DNA from: Zipacnadum sp036504235
Lineage (GTDB): Bacteria; Armatimonadota; Zipacnadia; Zipacnadales; Zipacnadaceae
NCBI GenBank assembly: GCA_036504235.1
Contig: DASXVN010000079.1
Location: 1-64,000, forward strand
Direction: 5' to 3'
DNA length: 64,000 nt
Below, one piece after another: positions 1 through 8,848 of the stretch. A program made the position numbers and the translations under genes. The notes under the pieces are model-generated. The model made no database searches. It saw nothing but the letters and a program-made list of their open reading frames with translations, and had not been told where the DNA came from. How positions within the stretch are numbered: the stretch's first letter is position 1; the number at the start of each line of letters is the position of its first letter.

Positions 1-1218
1 CGCGCAGACTGGGGAGAGGGGGGAGAAAAGGCAGGGGCAACGGCGGACCCACTCCCCCGGCGCAGACGCCGGGTACTCTCCCTAAATAGGGAGAGATTAA
101 CGGCAGAGGCTACGGCCCTACCCCCTGGCCCCCTCCCTGAAGGGAGGGGGAGTTAAAGGAGAGGTTGAGGCGAGGGGCGGAGACGGGAGATCAGTCTCAC
201 CTCACACGCCTTCGCTAAAGCTACGGCGCGCAGGCCCCCCCTGCCCCCCTCTCCCGCGCCGTTGGCGTGGGAGAGGGGGGAGAACGGCAGAGGCCGCGGC
301 AACGGCAACGGCCCTACCCCCTATCCCCCTCCCTAAAGGGAGGGGGAAGACGGCGAGCGAGGACGGGGGCGGGGGGCGGAGGGGGAGGCGGGACGCCAGT
401 TTTGGCCTCAGCCCCGGCCCCTCTCCCGCGGGGGACCTGGGGAGAGGGGAAGAACGGCAGAGGCAGGGGCCCATCCCGCCCTGCGGGTACCCGCCTTCGC
501 TAAAGCTACGGCGGGCAGGCGCCTCCCGTAACGGGAGGGGCTATGGCAACGGCGGACCCCTCCCCGGCGGCGGGGACGCCGCCGCCCTCCCCTAAATCGG
601 GGAGGGGGAAAGGAAGAGGCAACGGCGGGGAGCTAGGGAGCTTCCGGTGGGGCTGGGGAGGCCTCACCCCCCCCGGCCCCTCTCCCCGCGCCCCTGCGGG
701 GCTGGGGAGAGGGGGGACGGCGGCGGAGGCAGAGGCAACGGCGGACCCCTCCCCGGCGCTGCGCGCCGCCCTCCCCTGAATAGGGAGGGTGGGGAAAAGG
801 CTGACGGCTACGGCCGGGCCTACCCTGGCCTCGGGGGACCTCGGGCACCCCTCCCACTATGGGAGGGGCTCGGGCAACGGCGGGACCCCCTCTCGTCCAC
901 TGCGGCGCAGCGGCCACTCTCCCCCGCTTGGCGGGAGAGAGATAACGGCATGAAGCGAACGGCCGGGCCGGCCTCGCTGCGCTCGTGCGGCGCCTCCGGG
1001 GGAAGGTACGGCGACGGCTGAGGCGGGGTGGTTCGCCTCGGGTAGCGAACGGGCGGCAGGCGTGGTGCGGACACCGCGCCTGCCGCCCCTACAGCGGCAG
1101 GGGCAACGGCGTTCGTTCGGGGCGCGGGGACGGGGGCGCGGCGGGTTGCGTTTGCCTAGCGACGGCGGGGTACGAGCCCCCGCCCTACAGGACGGCAACG
1201 GCTACGGCAACGGCAGGG
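1..1218. repeat. Non-coding field of GC-rich interspersed palindromes
   Basis: No credible gene is seen here. The stretch is built from short perfect palindromes of the form CCCCTCTCCC...GGGAGAGGGG, separated by purine-rich filler with recurring GGCAACGGC-like words. Clear examples are the stems at 244-255/269-280, 418-427/440-449 and 677-687/704-714, and a related hairpin at 917-941. Open frames through it encode only low-complexity Pro/Arg/Gly/Ala strings, read equally well on both strands, so they are not coding. A further copy of the family lies at 5920-5967, so these look like dispersed REP-like elements clustered at this locus. Confidence 0.75.
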
Positions 1219-1816
1219 CCGGCGGGGGTGTGCCCCGGGCTTGCGGTAGGCGCGGGTGGATGTTTCGCGGGTGGAGCTCCGCGAAAGATCCACCCCTACG
1301 ACGGCCAGGGCATACGGCAACGGCCGGCGGGGGCACGAGCCCCCGCCCTACAAACGGCTACGGCGACGGCAGGGCCGGCCTCGCTGCGCTCGTGCGGCCC
1401 CTCCGGGGAGACGGGCAACGGCGTACGGCTACGGCCGGCGGGGGTGTGCCCCGGGCTTGCGGTGGGCGCGGGTGGATGTTTCGCGGGTGGAGCTCCGCGA
1501 AAGATCCACCCCTACGACGGCCCGGGCATACGGCAACGGCCGGCGGGGGACGTAGCCCCCGCCCTACAAACGGCTACGGCTACGGCAGGGCCGGCCTCGC
1601 TGCGCTCGTGCGGCCCTCCGGGGAGACGGGCAACGGCGTACGGCAACGGCCGGCGGGGGTGTGCCCCGGGCTTGCGGTAGGCGCGGGTGGATGTTTCGCG
1701 GGTGGAGCTCCGCGAAAGATCCACCCCTACGACGGCCCGGGCATACGGCAACGGCCGGCGGGGGATTCTTCGACGGGCTCAGGGCATTCTGCACGCCTCC
1801 GGCCTACAAACGGCTA
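1219..1816. repeat. Three tandem copies of a 215-bp hairpin-bearing unit
   Basis: The phrase TGTGCCCCGGGCTTGCGGT begins at 1229, 1445 and 1660, giving a period of 216 and 215 bp. Each unit carries a strong hairpin, GGGTGGAT-g-TTTCGCGG / CCGCGAAA-g-ATCCACCC (1254-1295 in copy 1, same offset in copies 2 and 3). Copies 1 and 2 also carry a GGCGGGGG...CCCCCGCC hairpin. Copy 3 diverges after about 1764 but recovers the CCTACAAACGGCTAC tail at about 1802-1816, only 14 bp before the next start codon. Unit length, high identity and lack of unique spacers argue against CRISPR. Confidence 0.8.
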
Positions 1817-1830
1817 CTAGGAGATTACTT

Positions 1831-4800
1831 ATGCATAAGCGGTATTTGTGGATCGATCAGCGGGGCGTGGATATTGCTTGGCCGGCGCTGGGGAATGTTG
1901 GCGTGGGGGCGGCGGGGCGAGGGACTTTGCTTTACTGGGTGCGGAAACCCGTTAAGCCTACCCGGTGGTGGGATGAGCAGGTTTGGCGGATTCACTGCTC
2001 TGATACCAACTGGATCGGGGCGCGGAATGGGCGGGGGGTGCAGGTCTGCTCTAACGGCGTTACCTACGCCAACGATACGCACCTGCAGCCTAATGCCGCT
2101 AACGACTGGGAAATGCACTGCGTGCAGTGGGACTTTGCCCGGGGGTCTATCCATAGCTGGTACAACAACGGGCTGCCCGCTAGCGATGAGGCGCTGGGGG
2201 TGCCGGCGCCGCAGGGGGCGCCGCAGTACTTGCGGCTGGGGGCCGTGGGGGCGCTGGCTACTACTAACCAGGGGCCCTTGCACTTCCACGGGCTGGCGGT
2301 GTGGGACGACCTGATGACCGTGGCGCAGATGCAGGCTATCTATGCGCGGGGGTATCAGGACGAGATTTCGGAGAGCGATGGGACCGGGCGGCTGACCTTG
2401 CTCTTGCGGCTGAATGAGGGGCTCAACGCCGAGGTGGCGGCGGGGGAGGGGCGGGCGATTCTGGGGACCGGGGCGGCGGCGGATCGGTGGTGCCTCTTGG
2501 ACGTGGGGGCGCGGGAATTGGGGGTGCGGCGGTACCCGATTGGGATGCCCCGGCACGAGGGGAGCGAGGACGACCGCAAGCCGCTGGCCGCCGTGTGTCC
2601 CTTGCTGCAAGACACCTCCGCGCAGATTGCGGCGACGGTGGACCAGAACCTGGCCGACTACGGGCTGCTACGGGTTACCGGGTACAACGACATCCTGCCG
2701 GTGGGGGCGTACTGGCCTAGCATCCCGCAGCCGGGGACCTACCGGCAATGGGTGCACGTGCCGGATACCGGGAATACCGCAGGGTATGAGCTGGGGCTGG
2801 GGCCGATTGCTTACAAGCATTACCCCTCCTCGAGCGACGGGGTGTTCGACAACTATGGCTCGGGGCGGCCGTTTAGCGTGGTGGCCGACGCGGGGAATAC
2901 CACTACGCGGATCAAGGTGGACCTGACCAGCCGGTTCGCGGGAAGCTACTGGGCGGGGGCGCGGGTGTCGTTCTGCAACGGGAACCTGCGCGGGTATGCG
3001 GTGAAGGTGGCTAGCTTTGATACGGCTACCGGGGTGATGGTTTTGGATACGGCGCTGCCGCTGGCGCCGGCGGCGGGGTCGGTGGGGTTCGTGAACTGGT
3101 ACCCGCGGCTGCTGGGGACGCTGGGGGCGGGCGGCGGCCTGGCTCCGGACTACGCAATGGAAGCCAACCTGTGGGCGCACCACTCCACGAACAACCACTT
3201 CGTGCTGCTGGAATGGCAGGCGGGAGTGGGGGCGGCGGGGGGCTGGATGCGCTACGAGAAGGGGCGGACGGCGCCGATGAGCGGCGCGACCTTCAACGGG
3301 GCGGGGAGCCAGACCGGGGTGTACTACGGCAAGGGCAACAAGTATGTGGATGCGGCGCCGACGGCGTTTGAGCTGTGGCTGCGGAAGGTGGAAGTGGGCG
3401 GGCCGCAGCGCTATGAGACGGTGCGGCCGGATCCGGACCCGAACTGCCCGGGGACGGGGCAGGCGGGGCCGGCGCTGGCGGATTGCTTCATGGTGCTGCA
3501 GCGGGACGCGAGCGGAGTGGCCGGGGACTCGGTGAAGGTCTGGCGGCAGCAGAACCTGACGGTGGTAAGGGACCGGCCGGTGAAGCGGACGGACTGGGCC
3601 AACGTGCTGGCGGAACTGCAAGCGCCGGGGACGTGGCGGGCGACGGTGAGCGCGCCGCCGACGATAGTGGTGGAGGACGAGGGTAGCGGGCGCGTGGTGG
3701 GGGCGCTGATCGGCAAGGACGCGGCGGGCGTGTCGCGCCTGGGGTACGTGGTGGGGGAGTGGAACCCGACTACGGGCAGAATTCAGTGGAGCGACGAGCC
3801 GGCGCCGGCGGGGCGGCAGAATCCGTGCCTGGACGTGAGCACGCTGCGTAGCGATACGGAGTCGGACGCGCCGATGCACGAGCCGGCGTGGCTGGGGTCG
3901 GTACTGGAAGCGGCGGACGGAAGCTGGTCGCTGATCTACATTGGGCGGCCGGTGCTGGTGGACGCGATCACGGCCTTCTGCCTGCACGGAGCGCCGGACC
4001 GGTGGACGTGGGACTTCAAGACGCAGTTCGCGGGGGCGCTGGCGCCGATGTTCGGAGGCGTGGATACCCGAGACGCGATGAGCGGCAACGGCTTTGTGCC
4101 GTGGGCGAACATGCACGCGTACTGGAACGTGCAGAAGAACCGGTACACGAAGCGGGCCGACCGGAAGTACGTGGCCTTCTGCGGCGGGAAGACGATCTTC
4201 AACAGCGGCGGCTCGTACTCGACTTATACGCGGCCAATCATGGGGCTGCGGGGGAGTGACGTGAAGTCGCTGCGGCCGCTGCCGCACGGCAATGCGCTGA
4301 CGCCGCTGGCGGGCGGGACGATGGAAATGTTCCAACTGATCGTCTACGGCGAGGACACGCTGGGGCTGACGTACTCGGACGGGAATACCACGGGCGTGGG
4401 GATGTATACCTCGGAGGACGGGCTGCATTGGCAGATGCTCTACCCGAACACGGGTGTGGACGCGCTGCTGCCGAGCAGCCAACTGCCGGGGGAGTCCTTC
4501 CACATCTCCCCGTATCCCTCGTTCCGGCTGGGCGGGCAGCGGGTTTACTACTACGAGGTGACGCCGGGGATCAACTACGCGGCGATCCGCTACAACGGGG
4601 AGACCAGCTACCAACTGGCGGCGGGGCAGACGGAAGGCTGGATGGAAACGGCAATCCTGACGCGGCCGAAGGAAGGCTGGGGGGAGCTGTATCTGAACCT
4701 CGCGCCGGGGGCGGGGACGGTGCAGGTGGAAGTGCGGGACCCGGAGACGGAGCGAGCGCTGAGCGGCTGGGAACGGGACAAGAGCGCGACGCTGGGCGAC

Positions 4801-5256
4801 ACGCTGGAAGGGCGGATGACCTGGCGGGGCGGGAGCCTGGACGAGCTGGACCGGGAAGAGGTGCGGCTGCGGTTCTACCTGGGGCGACCGACGACGGGGG
4901 CGGTGACGCCGAAGCTGTTCGCGTGGACGCTGGCGCCGCTGGTGGTCCCGGCGCCGGAAGTGGAGGGGTTGCAGGTGGACGGGGCAACCGCGCCGGCGGG
5001 CGTGCGGAACGAGCAGCCGGAGTTCTCGTGGAGCTACCGCGACCCGGGGGGCCGGGCGCAGACGGCGTACCACCTGCAGGTGGCGTCTACGGAGGCGCGG
5101 CTGGCGGCGGGGACGGCGGATATGTGGGACACGGGCGAGCGGTCCGGGGCAGCGACGACGGCGGAGTATGCGGGGGCCCCGCTGGGGGACCTGCAAACGT
5201 ACTTCTGGCGAGTGCGCGTGCGGAACGCGGGAGGAGTGTGGTCGGCATCATGGTAG
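1831..5256 (+). CDS. Large multidomain LamG / propeller / Fn3-like protein, possibly a phage-type adhesin
   Basis: Encodes 1141 residues. ATG 1831 is chosen because AGGAG lies at 1819-1823. Residues 1 to about 170 look like a concanavalin-A/LamG jelly roll. The middle is long and unrecognised. A later section contains TSEDGLHW, the type of repeat seen in glycosidase and sialidase-like propellers. The last 100 residues form an Fn3-like domain (PEFSWSYRD...YFWRVRVRNAGG). There is no signal peptide. The stop overlaps the next ATG (ATGGTAG), so the two genes are translationally coupled, and the neighbour resembles a phage head-tail connector. A virion surface or adhesin role is therefore inferred. 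Codon use is unusual: glycine is mostly GGG here, whereas the following genes favour GGC, which suggests a different origin. Specific function unknown. Confidence 0.7.
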   Translation: MHKRYLWIDQRGVDIAWPALGNVGVGAAGRGTLLYWVRKPVKPTRWWDEQVWRIHCSDTNWIGARNGRGVQVCSNGVTYANDTHLQPNAANDWEMHCVQWDFARGSIHSWYNNGLPASDEALGVPAPQGAPQYLRLGAVGALATTNQGPLHFHGLAVWDDLMTVAQMQAIYARGYQDEISESDGTGRLTLLLRLNEGLNAEVAAGEGRAILGTGAAADRWCLLDVGARELGVRRYPIGMPRHEGSEDDRKPLAAVCPLLQDTSAQIAATVDQNLADYGLLRVTGYNDILPVGAYWPSIPQPGTYRQWVHVPDTGNTAGYELGLGPIAYKHYPSSSDGVFDNYGSGRPFSVVADAGNTTTRIKVDLTSRFAGSYWAGARVSFCNGNLRGYAVKVASFDTATGVMVLDTALPLAPAAGSVGFVNWYPRLLGTLGAGGGLAPDYAMEANLWAHHSTNNHFVLLEWQAGVGAAGGWMRYEKGRTAPMSGATFNGAGSQTGVYYGKGNKYVDAAPTAFELWLRKVEVGGPQRYETVRPDPDPNCPGTGQAGPALADCFMVLQRDASGVAGDSVKVWRQQNLTVVRDRPVKRTDWANVLAELQAPGTWRATVSAPPTIVVEDEGSGRVVGALIGKDAAGVSRLGYVVGEWNPTTGRIQWSDEPAPAGRQNPCLDVSTLRSDTESDAPMHEPAWLGSVLEAADGSWSLIYIGRPVLVDAITAFCLHGAPDRWTWDFKTQFAGALAPMFGGVDTRDAMSGNGFVPWANMHAYWNVQKNRYTKRADRKYVAFCGGKTIFNSGGSYSTYTRPIMGLRGSDVKSLRPLPHGNALTPLAGGTMEMFQLIVYGEDTLGLTYSDGNTTGVGMYTSEDGLHWQMLYPNTGVDALLPSSQLPGESFHISPYPSFRLGGQRVYYYEVTPGINYAAIRYNGETSYQLAAGQTEGWMETAILTRPKEGWGELYLNLAPGAGTVQVEVRDPETERALSGWERDKSATLGDTLEGRMTWRGGSLDELDREEVRLRFYLGRPTTGAVTPKLFAWTLAPLVVPAPEVEGLQVDGATAPAGVRNEQPEFSWSYRDPGGRAQTAYHLQVASTEARLAAGTADMWDTGERSGAATTAEYAGAPLGDLQTYFWRVRVRNAGGVWSASW

Positions 5257-5894
5257 ACCAGTCGGTGTTCGCAACCGGATTGCTGAATTCGTACTGCGGG
5301 GAAGAGGACGTGAGGGCGCTGCTGGTGGGCTACGACCTGAGCGGGCTGGGGCCGGCGGAGACGGTGAGCCTGCGGCTGAAGCAACTGCTGCCGCTGACGC
5401 GGGCGGCGGTGCATGACACGGCAGGGCGGGACTTCGAGCAGCACACGGGCGAGGAGCTGCTGGTGGACGGCTCGGGGACCGCGCGGCTGAGCCTGCTGGA
5501 ACAGGACCGGGCGCCGCTGCAACGCGTGGCGGAAGTGAGCGTGGGGGGGACGGCGCTGCCGGCGGAGGCGTATACGGTGTATGCGCGGGCGGCGGAACTC
5601 CGGCGGGCGGGGGGAGCGATGTGGCCGCGCGGGGACCAGAACGTGCGGATCGTGTGCGACTGGGGGTATGCGCAGACGCCGCCGCCAGTGCTGCTGGCCC
5701 AGGCGAAGCTGACCGCGGCGCAACTGCTGGCGGAAGCGGCCGGGGAGACGATCAGCAGCGCGAGCGTGACGCTGGGGGACTGGTCGGTGCGGTACGCGCC
5801 GGGCGGGAAGTATGGGTCGGTCATCGAGCGGTGGCTGCGGGAGGCGACGGAAGTGCTGCGGGGGTATCGGCGGGTGGGGGTGAGGGCGGTGTAG
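5250..5894 (+). CDS. Phage head-tail connector-like protein
   Basis: Encodes 214 residues. The family pattern seen in phage gp6/gp15-type connectors is present. An N-terminal helical part begins SYCGEEDVRALL. A strand-rich segment follows (RAPLQRVAEVSV, then AEAYTVYA). Next come the WPRGDQNVRIVCDWGY element, comparable to the usual WP-x-G-x-NVRVTYTAGY, and a C-terminal helix after GDWSVRYAPGG. In phages such proteins sit between portal and tail. No portal, capsid or terminase gene is visible in the window, so this may be a remnant or the end of an element lying to the left. It starts inside the stop of the preceding gene and shares its GGG-rich codon use. The assignment rests on pattern memory, not a search. 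Confidence 0.6.
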   Translation: MVDQSVFATGLLNSYCGEEDVRALLVGYDLSGLGPAETVSLRLKQLLPLTRAAVHDTAGRDFEQHTGEELLVDGSGTARLSLLEQDRAPLQRVAEVSVGGTALPAEAYTVYARAAELRRAGGAMWPRGDQNVRIVCDWGYAQTPPPVLLAQAKLTAAQLLAEAAGETISSASVTLGDWSVRYAPGGKYGSVIERWLREATEVLRGYRRVGVRAV

Positions 5895-5919
5895 AGAGGG
5901 GGGGCCTCACCCCCCCCGG

Positions 5920-5967
5920 CCCCCCTCTCCGTGGCGCTCGCGGACGAGCGCCCGCAGGAGAGGGGGG
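5920..5967. repeat. Nested palindrome of the CCCCTCTCC family
   Basis: The outer arms CCCCCCTCTCC (5920-5930) and GGAGAGGGGGG (5957-5967) enclose an inner perfect stem, GGCGCTCG-cgga-CGAGCGCC (5933-5952). The preceding word GGCCTCACCCCCCCCGGCCC also precedes the copy at 677-714, so members of one repeat family flank the phage-like gene pair on both sides. It could also act as a transcription terminator, although no clear U-run follows. Confidence 0.7.
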
Positions 5968-6047
5968 GAAACGGCAGGGCGACGCTCCGTCACTCTCCCC
6001 TCGCGAGCTTGACAGGAGACAGCCGCTCTCCGTACACTCGTAGTTGC

Positions 6048-6929
6048 ATGAGCACCCTCACCGACACCCCCCAGCAGGTCCGCGACCTCCCGCTGCCGGC
6101 ACGCAATGAGTACCTGCTGCGCCGCTTTGACCTAGCCCCCCGCAAGTCTCTGGGGCAGAATTTCCTGATCAATGAGGGCGCGACGGAGCGCATCTCCGAG
6201 GCGGCGGCCGCGCCCGGCGAGCCGCTGCTCGAGATTGGCGGCGGCCTCGGCGCGCTGACCGTGCCGCTCAGCCGGACCGGGCTGCCCCTGACCGTGGTGG
6301 AATTCGACGCCGGAGCCGGCGCGGCGCTCGCCTGGCTGCTGGGCGACCTGCCCCACGTACGGCTGATCCAGCAGGACTTCATGCGTCTGGACCTGGCGGA
6401 AACCATGCCTCATCCCTGCACGGCGGCAGGCAACCTGCCCTACCAGGCCGGCACCGCGATTCTGCAGAAGCTCTGGGCGCCGGGTTCTCCCTGCCGCCTG
6501 ATCGTGGCGATGGTGCAGAAGGAAGTGGCGGACCGGCTCCGCACCGGACCCGGCAGCAAGGCTTACGGGCCCCTGTCGCTGCTGGCGGCGCTCCATGTGG
6601 AGGAGATCAGGGTGGTCAGCCAGCTCGGGCCGGAGAGCTTCTCGCCGCCCCCCAAGGTCAACTCCACGGTCCTGAGCATGCGGCGGCGGGAGGGCTTCCC
6701 GGAAGGCGTGCAGAACTACGACTCCATGCTGGCCGCGATTCGCGGCGCTTTCGGAAGCCGCCGCAAAACTTTGGCCAACTCTCTTCGTCTTACCCTAGGG
6801 TTGACGCCGGAACAGGTGGTCACCGTTCTGCGCCGGGCCCGGCTGGACGGCCGGCGCCGCGGCGAGACGCTGACCCTGGCGGAATTTATCCAATTGGGCA
6901 ACTCCCTGTATGCGCTCGGTGCCGACTGA
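6048..6929 (+). CDS. rsmA: 16S rRNA dimethyladenosine transferase
   Basis: A 293-residue Rossmann methyltransferase (also called KsgA). It dimethylates two adjacent adenosines in the 3'-terminal hairpin of 16S rRNA using S-adenosylmethionine, a late step of 30S maturation. The family signatures are in order: KSLGQNFLIN near residue 35, the SAM loop EIGGGLGALT (more often EIGPGLG), the acidic VVEFD, and NLPY at the active site. The C-terminal part (GAFGSRRKTLANSL) matches the KsgA small domain. ATG 6048 is preferred because residues before it are encoded by the upstream palindromic repeat. The ispE start lies two bases after the stop, a common bacterial ksgA-ispE pairing. Confidence 0.95.
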   Translation: MSTLTDTPQQVRDLPLPARNEYLLRRFDLAPRKSLGQNFLINEGATERISEAAAAPGEPLLEIGGGLGALTVPLSRTGLPLTVVEFDAGAGAALAWLLGDLPHVRLIQQDFMRLDLAETMPHPCTAAGNLPYQAGTAILQKLWAPGSPCRLIVAMVQKEVADRLRTGPGSKAYGPLSLLAALHVEEIRVVSQLGPESFSPPPKVNSTVLSMRRREGFPEGVQNYDSMLAAIRGAFGSRRKTLANSLRLTLGLTPEQVVTVLRRARLDGRRRGETLTLAEFIQLGNSLYALGAD

Positions 6930-6931
6930 CT

Positions 6932-7843
6932 ATGGAAAACTATGACCCGCACTGTGCTGAAGTCCAAACCTACGCCAAGCTGAACCTCACCCTGGAGGTA
7001 CTGCACCGCCGCCCAGACCAGTTTCACGAGTTGCGCAGTGTGGTGCAGACGGTGAGCCTGGCCGATCGGTTGACCGTGAAGCCAGGTCTGCAAGGCACCA
7101 AGCTGCGTCTGAGCGGCTTCCCGGTACCCGGCGGCGATGACAACTTGGCGATGGTCGCCATCCGTCAGGCCGCCGCGCGCCTCGGTATCTCCCGCGATCT
7201 GGAACTCTCTCTGCAAAAGAATATCCCGGCCGGCCGCGGTCTGGGCGGGGGCTCCTCCAACGCCGCCGGCGTTCTGCAAGCCCTGGCCTGCGTCTACGGT
7301 TGGCGCCTCAATCCGGACGGACTGGCCAGCATCGCCGCCGAGCTGGGCTGCGACGTGCCCCTGTTCCTGCACGGCGGCACGCTGCTCATGTCCGGACGCG
7401 GCGAGTCGCTGCAGTTCCTCGGCCAGGACCCCGCGCCGGTCAATTTCGTGGTGACCTGGCCGGAAGTGGGGGTGCCGACCGAGATGGCCTACAGCCTGCT
7501 GGAGCCGGACCAGGACTTCACGGATGGCGAACGCACCCGGCAACTGTGGGAGTACCTACAGACCGGCCAGCCGCCGCGGGCCGAGATGACCTACAACTGC
7601 TTCCAGCGCGTGGTCTTCCGGCGCTGGCCGGAGGTCGCGGCCCTGCACGACCGGCTCAGCCAGCTGGCCGGCGCACCCGCGTGTCTCACCGGGAGCGGCT
7701 CAGCGCTATTTGTAATCACCGACCACGCCGACGAGGTCGCCGCGAACCTACGCAGCGAGGGGCGCGCGGCGCACGTCGTCTCCCCCACGCCGTACGGCCA
7801 GCTCCTCCAGTGCCGGCCGCTTGAGGAGGACGAAAATGTCTGA
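6932..7843 (+). CDS. ispE: 4-diphosphocytidyl-2-C-methyl-D-erythritol kinase
   Basis: A 303-residue GHMP kinase of the MEP pathway. It phosphorylates the 2-hydroxyl of CDP-methylerythritol with ATP on the route to isopentenyl diphosphate. N-terminal AKLNLTLEV is the substrate-binding motif, PAGRGLGGGSSNAA near residue 95 is the ATP-binding GHMP loop, and the C-terminal LTGSGSALF is motif 3. Length is normal for the family. It follows rsmA by two bases, and its last eight bases overlap the start of the next gene, so rsmA-ispE-transferase is probably one operon. Confidence 0.95.
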   Translation: MENYDPHCAEVQTYAKLNLTLEVLHRRPDQFHELRSVVQTVSLADRLTVKPGLQGTKLRLSGFPVPGGDDNLAMVAIRQAAARLGISRDLELSLQKNIPAGRGLGGGSSNAAGVLQALACVYGWRLNPDGLASIAAELGCDVPLFLHGGTLLMSGRGESLQFLGQDPAPVNFVVTWPEVGVPTEMAYSLLEPDQDFTDGERTRQLWEYLQTGQPPRAEMTYNCFQRVVFRRWPEVAALHDRLSQLAGAPACLTGSGSALFVITDHADEVAANLRSEGRAAHVVSPTPYGQLLQCRPLEEDENV

Positions 7844-8636
7844 TCGCCAGCTCCCGGCTCTCATTCTTGCCGGTGGGGACCGGCCGGAGAAGGTCGCGCT
7901 CCACTTTGGCCTCTCCCATAAGGCGCTCACCCTGGTCGCCGGCGAGCCGGTGATCGCCCGGGTGGTCCGCGCCCTGCAGGACGCCGCCGGCGTATCCGAG
8001 GTAGTGGTGGCCTCCTCCTGTGCGGAGCTGGCTGCAGTTCTTCCCCCGGACATGGTGGTGGTCGCCCCGGCCGGCGGGGAGTTCCTGGACACCCTCCACG
8101 CCGGATTCCGCCATTTTGCCGAGTCCGAGCACCTACTGCTGTGCACCTGCGACCTGCCGCTACTGACCCCGGAGGCGGTGGACGACTTCCTGGCCCAGGC
8201 ACTCGACACTCACACTGAATTGTGCTACAGTATCGTAGAAGGCGGTCGGCTGACGCACTTGCCCGGATCGGGGCAGCGGCTGCTGATTCGTCTCCAGGAA
8301 GGCGCCTTCACCGGCGGCAATCTGGTTTGCCTAAGCCGGAGCTTTGTGATGCAGGAAGGCGCGCGGGTAAGCCAGGCCTTCGCCGGGCGTAAGAGCCCGC
8401 TGGCCCTGGCCCGGATGCTCGGGGTAGGGTTTATCCTGCGCCTGCTCAGCGGACGTCTCAGCCTCGCCCAGATCCGGGCCAAGGCCGAGCGGCTCATGGG
8501 CGTTCCGGTGGGCGTCATCGACTCACACTATGCTGAGGTGTGCTTCGATATCGACAGCCCGGAGCATGTAGAATTGGCCGAAACGGTCCTGGCCGCCCAG
8601 TCGGCCCCGGCTGAACCGGCCGGCCCGGCGGCGTAG
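7836..8636 (+). CDS. MobA-like NTP transferase family protein
   Basis: A 266-residue single-domain nucleotidyltransferase fold. It has the N-terminal LILAGGDRPEK loop, although the usual GGxGTRM sequence is altered. The metal-binding acidic pair is in LLCTCDLPLL, and a further FTGGN substrate loop is visible. Start 7836 follows GAGGAGG at 7823-7829 and overlaps the ispE stop. In many bacteria the gene between ispE and prs is glmU, but the left-handed beta-helix hexapeptide repeats of GlmU are absent. The substrate is unknown; a molybdopterin guanylyltransferase or sugar-phosphate nucleotidyltransferase role are both possible. Confidence 0.75.
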   Translation: MSDRQLPALILAGGDRPEKVALHFGLSHKALTLVAGEPVIARVVRALQDAAGVSEVVVASSCAELAAVLPPDMVVVAPAGGEFLDTLHAGFRHFAESEHLLLCTCDLPLLTPEAVDDFLAQALDTHTELCYSIVEGGRLTHLPGSGQRLLIRLQEGAFTGGNLVCLSRSFVMQEGARVSQAFAGRKSPLALARMLGVGFILRLLSGRLSLAQIRAKAERLMGVPVGVIDSHYAEVCFDIDSPEHVELAETVLAAQSAPAEPAGPAA

Positions 8637-8662
8637 CGGCGCCGTTGACCCGCTTCTCGCGC

Positions 8663-8737
8663 TGGGGCGTCGCCAAGCGGTAAGGCGCGGGACTTTGGAT
8701 CCCGTATTCGAAGGTTCGAATCCTTCCGCCCCAGCCA
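8663..8737 (+). tRNA. tRNA-Gln (UUG)
   Basis: A complete cloverleaf can be drawn. The acceptor stem TGGGGCG pairs with CGCCCCA, the anticodon loop contains ACTTTGGAT giving anticodon TTG, and the T arm contains GGTTCGAATCC. The discriminator is G and CCA is encoded (8735-8737). It lies between the transferase gene and prs on the same strand. Confidence 0.95.
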
Positions 8738-8848
8738 GACCCATCTCATTTTCGCCTCGTTCTCGGAGCTGCTTCAATCAGGCCACCGTGCCCGCCGACG
8801 GTGGCTGCCAGTGTTCTGGCGTTGCCAGTGCGCAAGGGGGCCTCATCC

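Noticed and set aside
1219..1816. CRISPR array
   Set aside because: Units are 215 bp, almost identical throughout, with no short repeats separated by unique spacers and no cas genes nearby.
202..1820. Several overlapping open frames on both strands in the first 1.8 kb
   Set aside because: They translate the palindromic and 215-bp repeats into Pro/Arg/Gly/Ala low-complexity sequence, overlap each other on both strands and lack ribosome sites.
2668..5196. An 842-codon open frame on the minus strand opposite the large phage-like gene
   Set aside because: It is an antisense shadow of a GC-rich gene; its product is Arg/Pro/His-rich and the plus-strand frame has recognisable domains and a ribosome site.
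4428..5249. N-terminal extension of the connector-like gene in its own frame
   Set aside because: It overlaps the LamG/Fn3 gene for 800 bp and is low-complexity Gly/Ala; the ATG at 5250 is coupled to the upstream stop.
7836..8636. glmU
   Set aside because: The neighbourhood suggests it, but the hexapeptide acyltransferase half is missing and the nucleotidyl loop differs.
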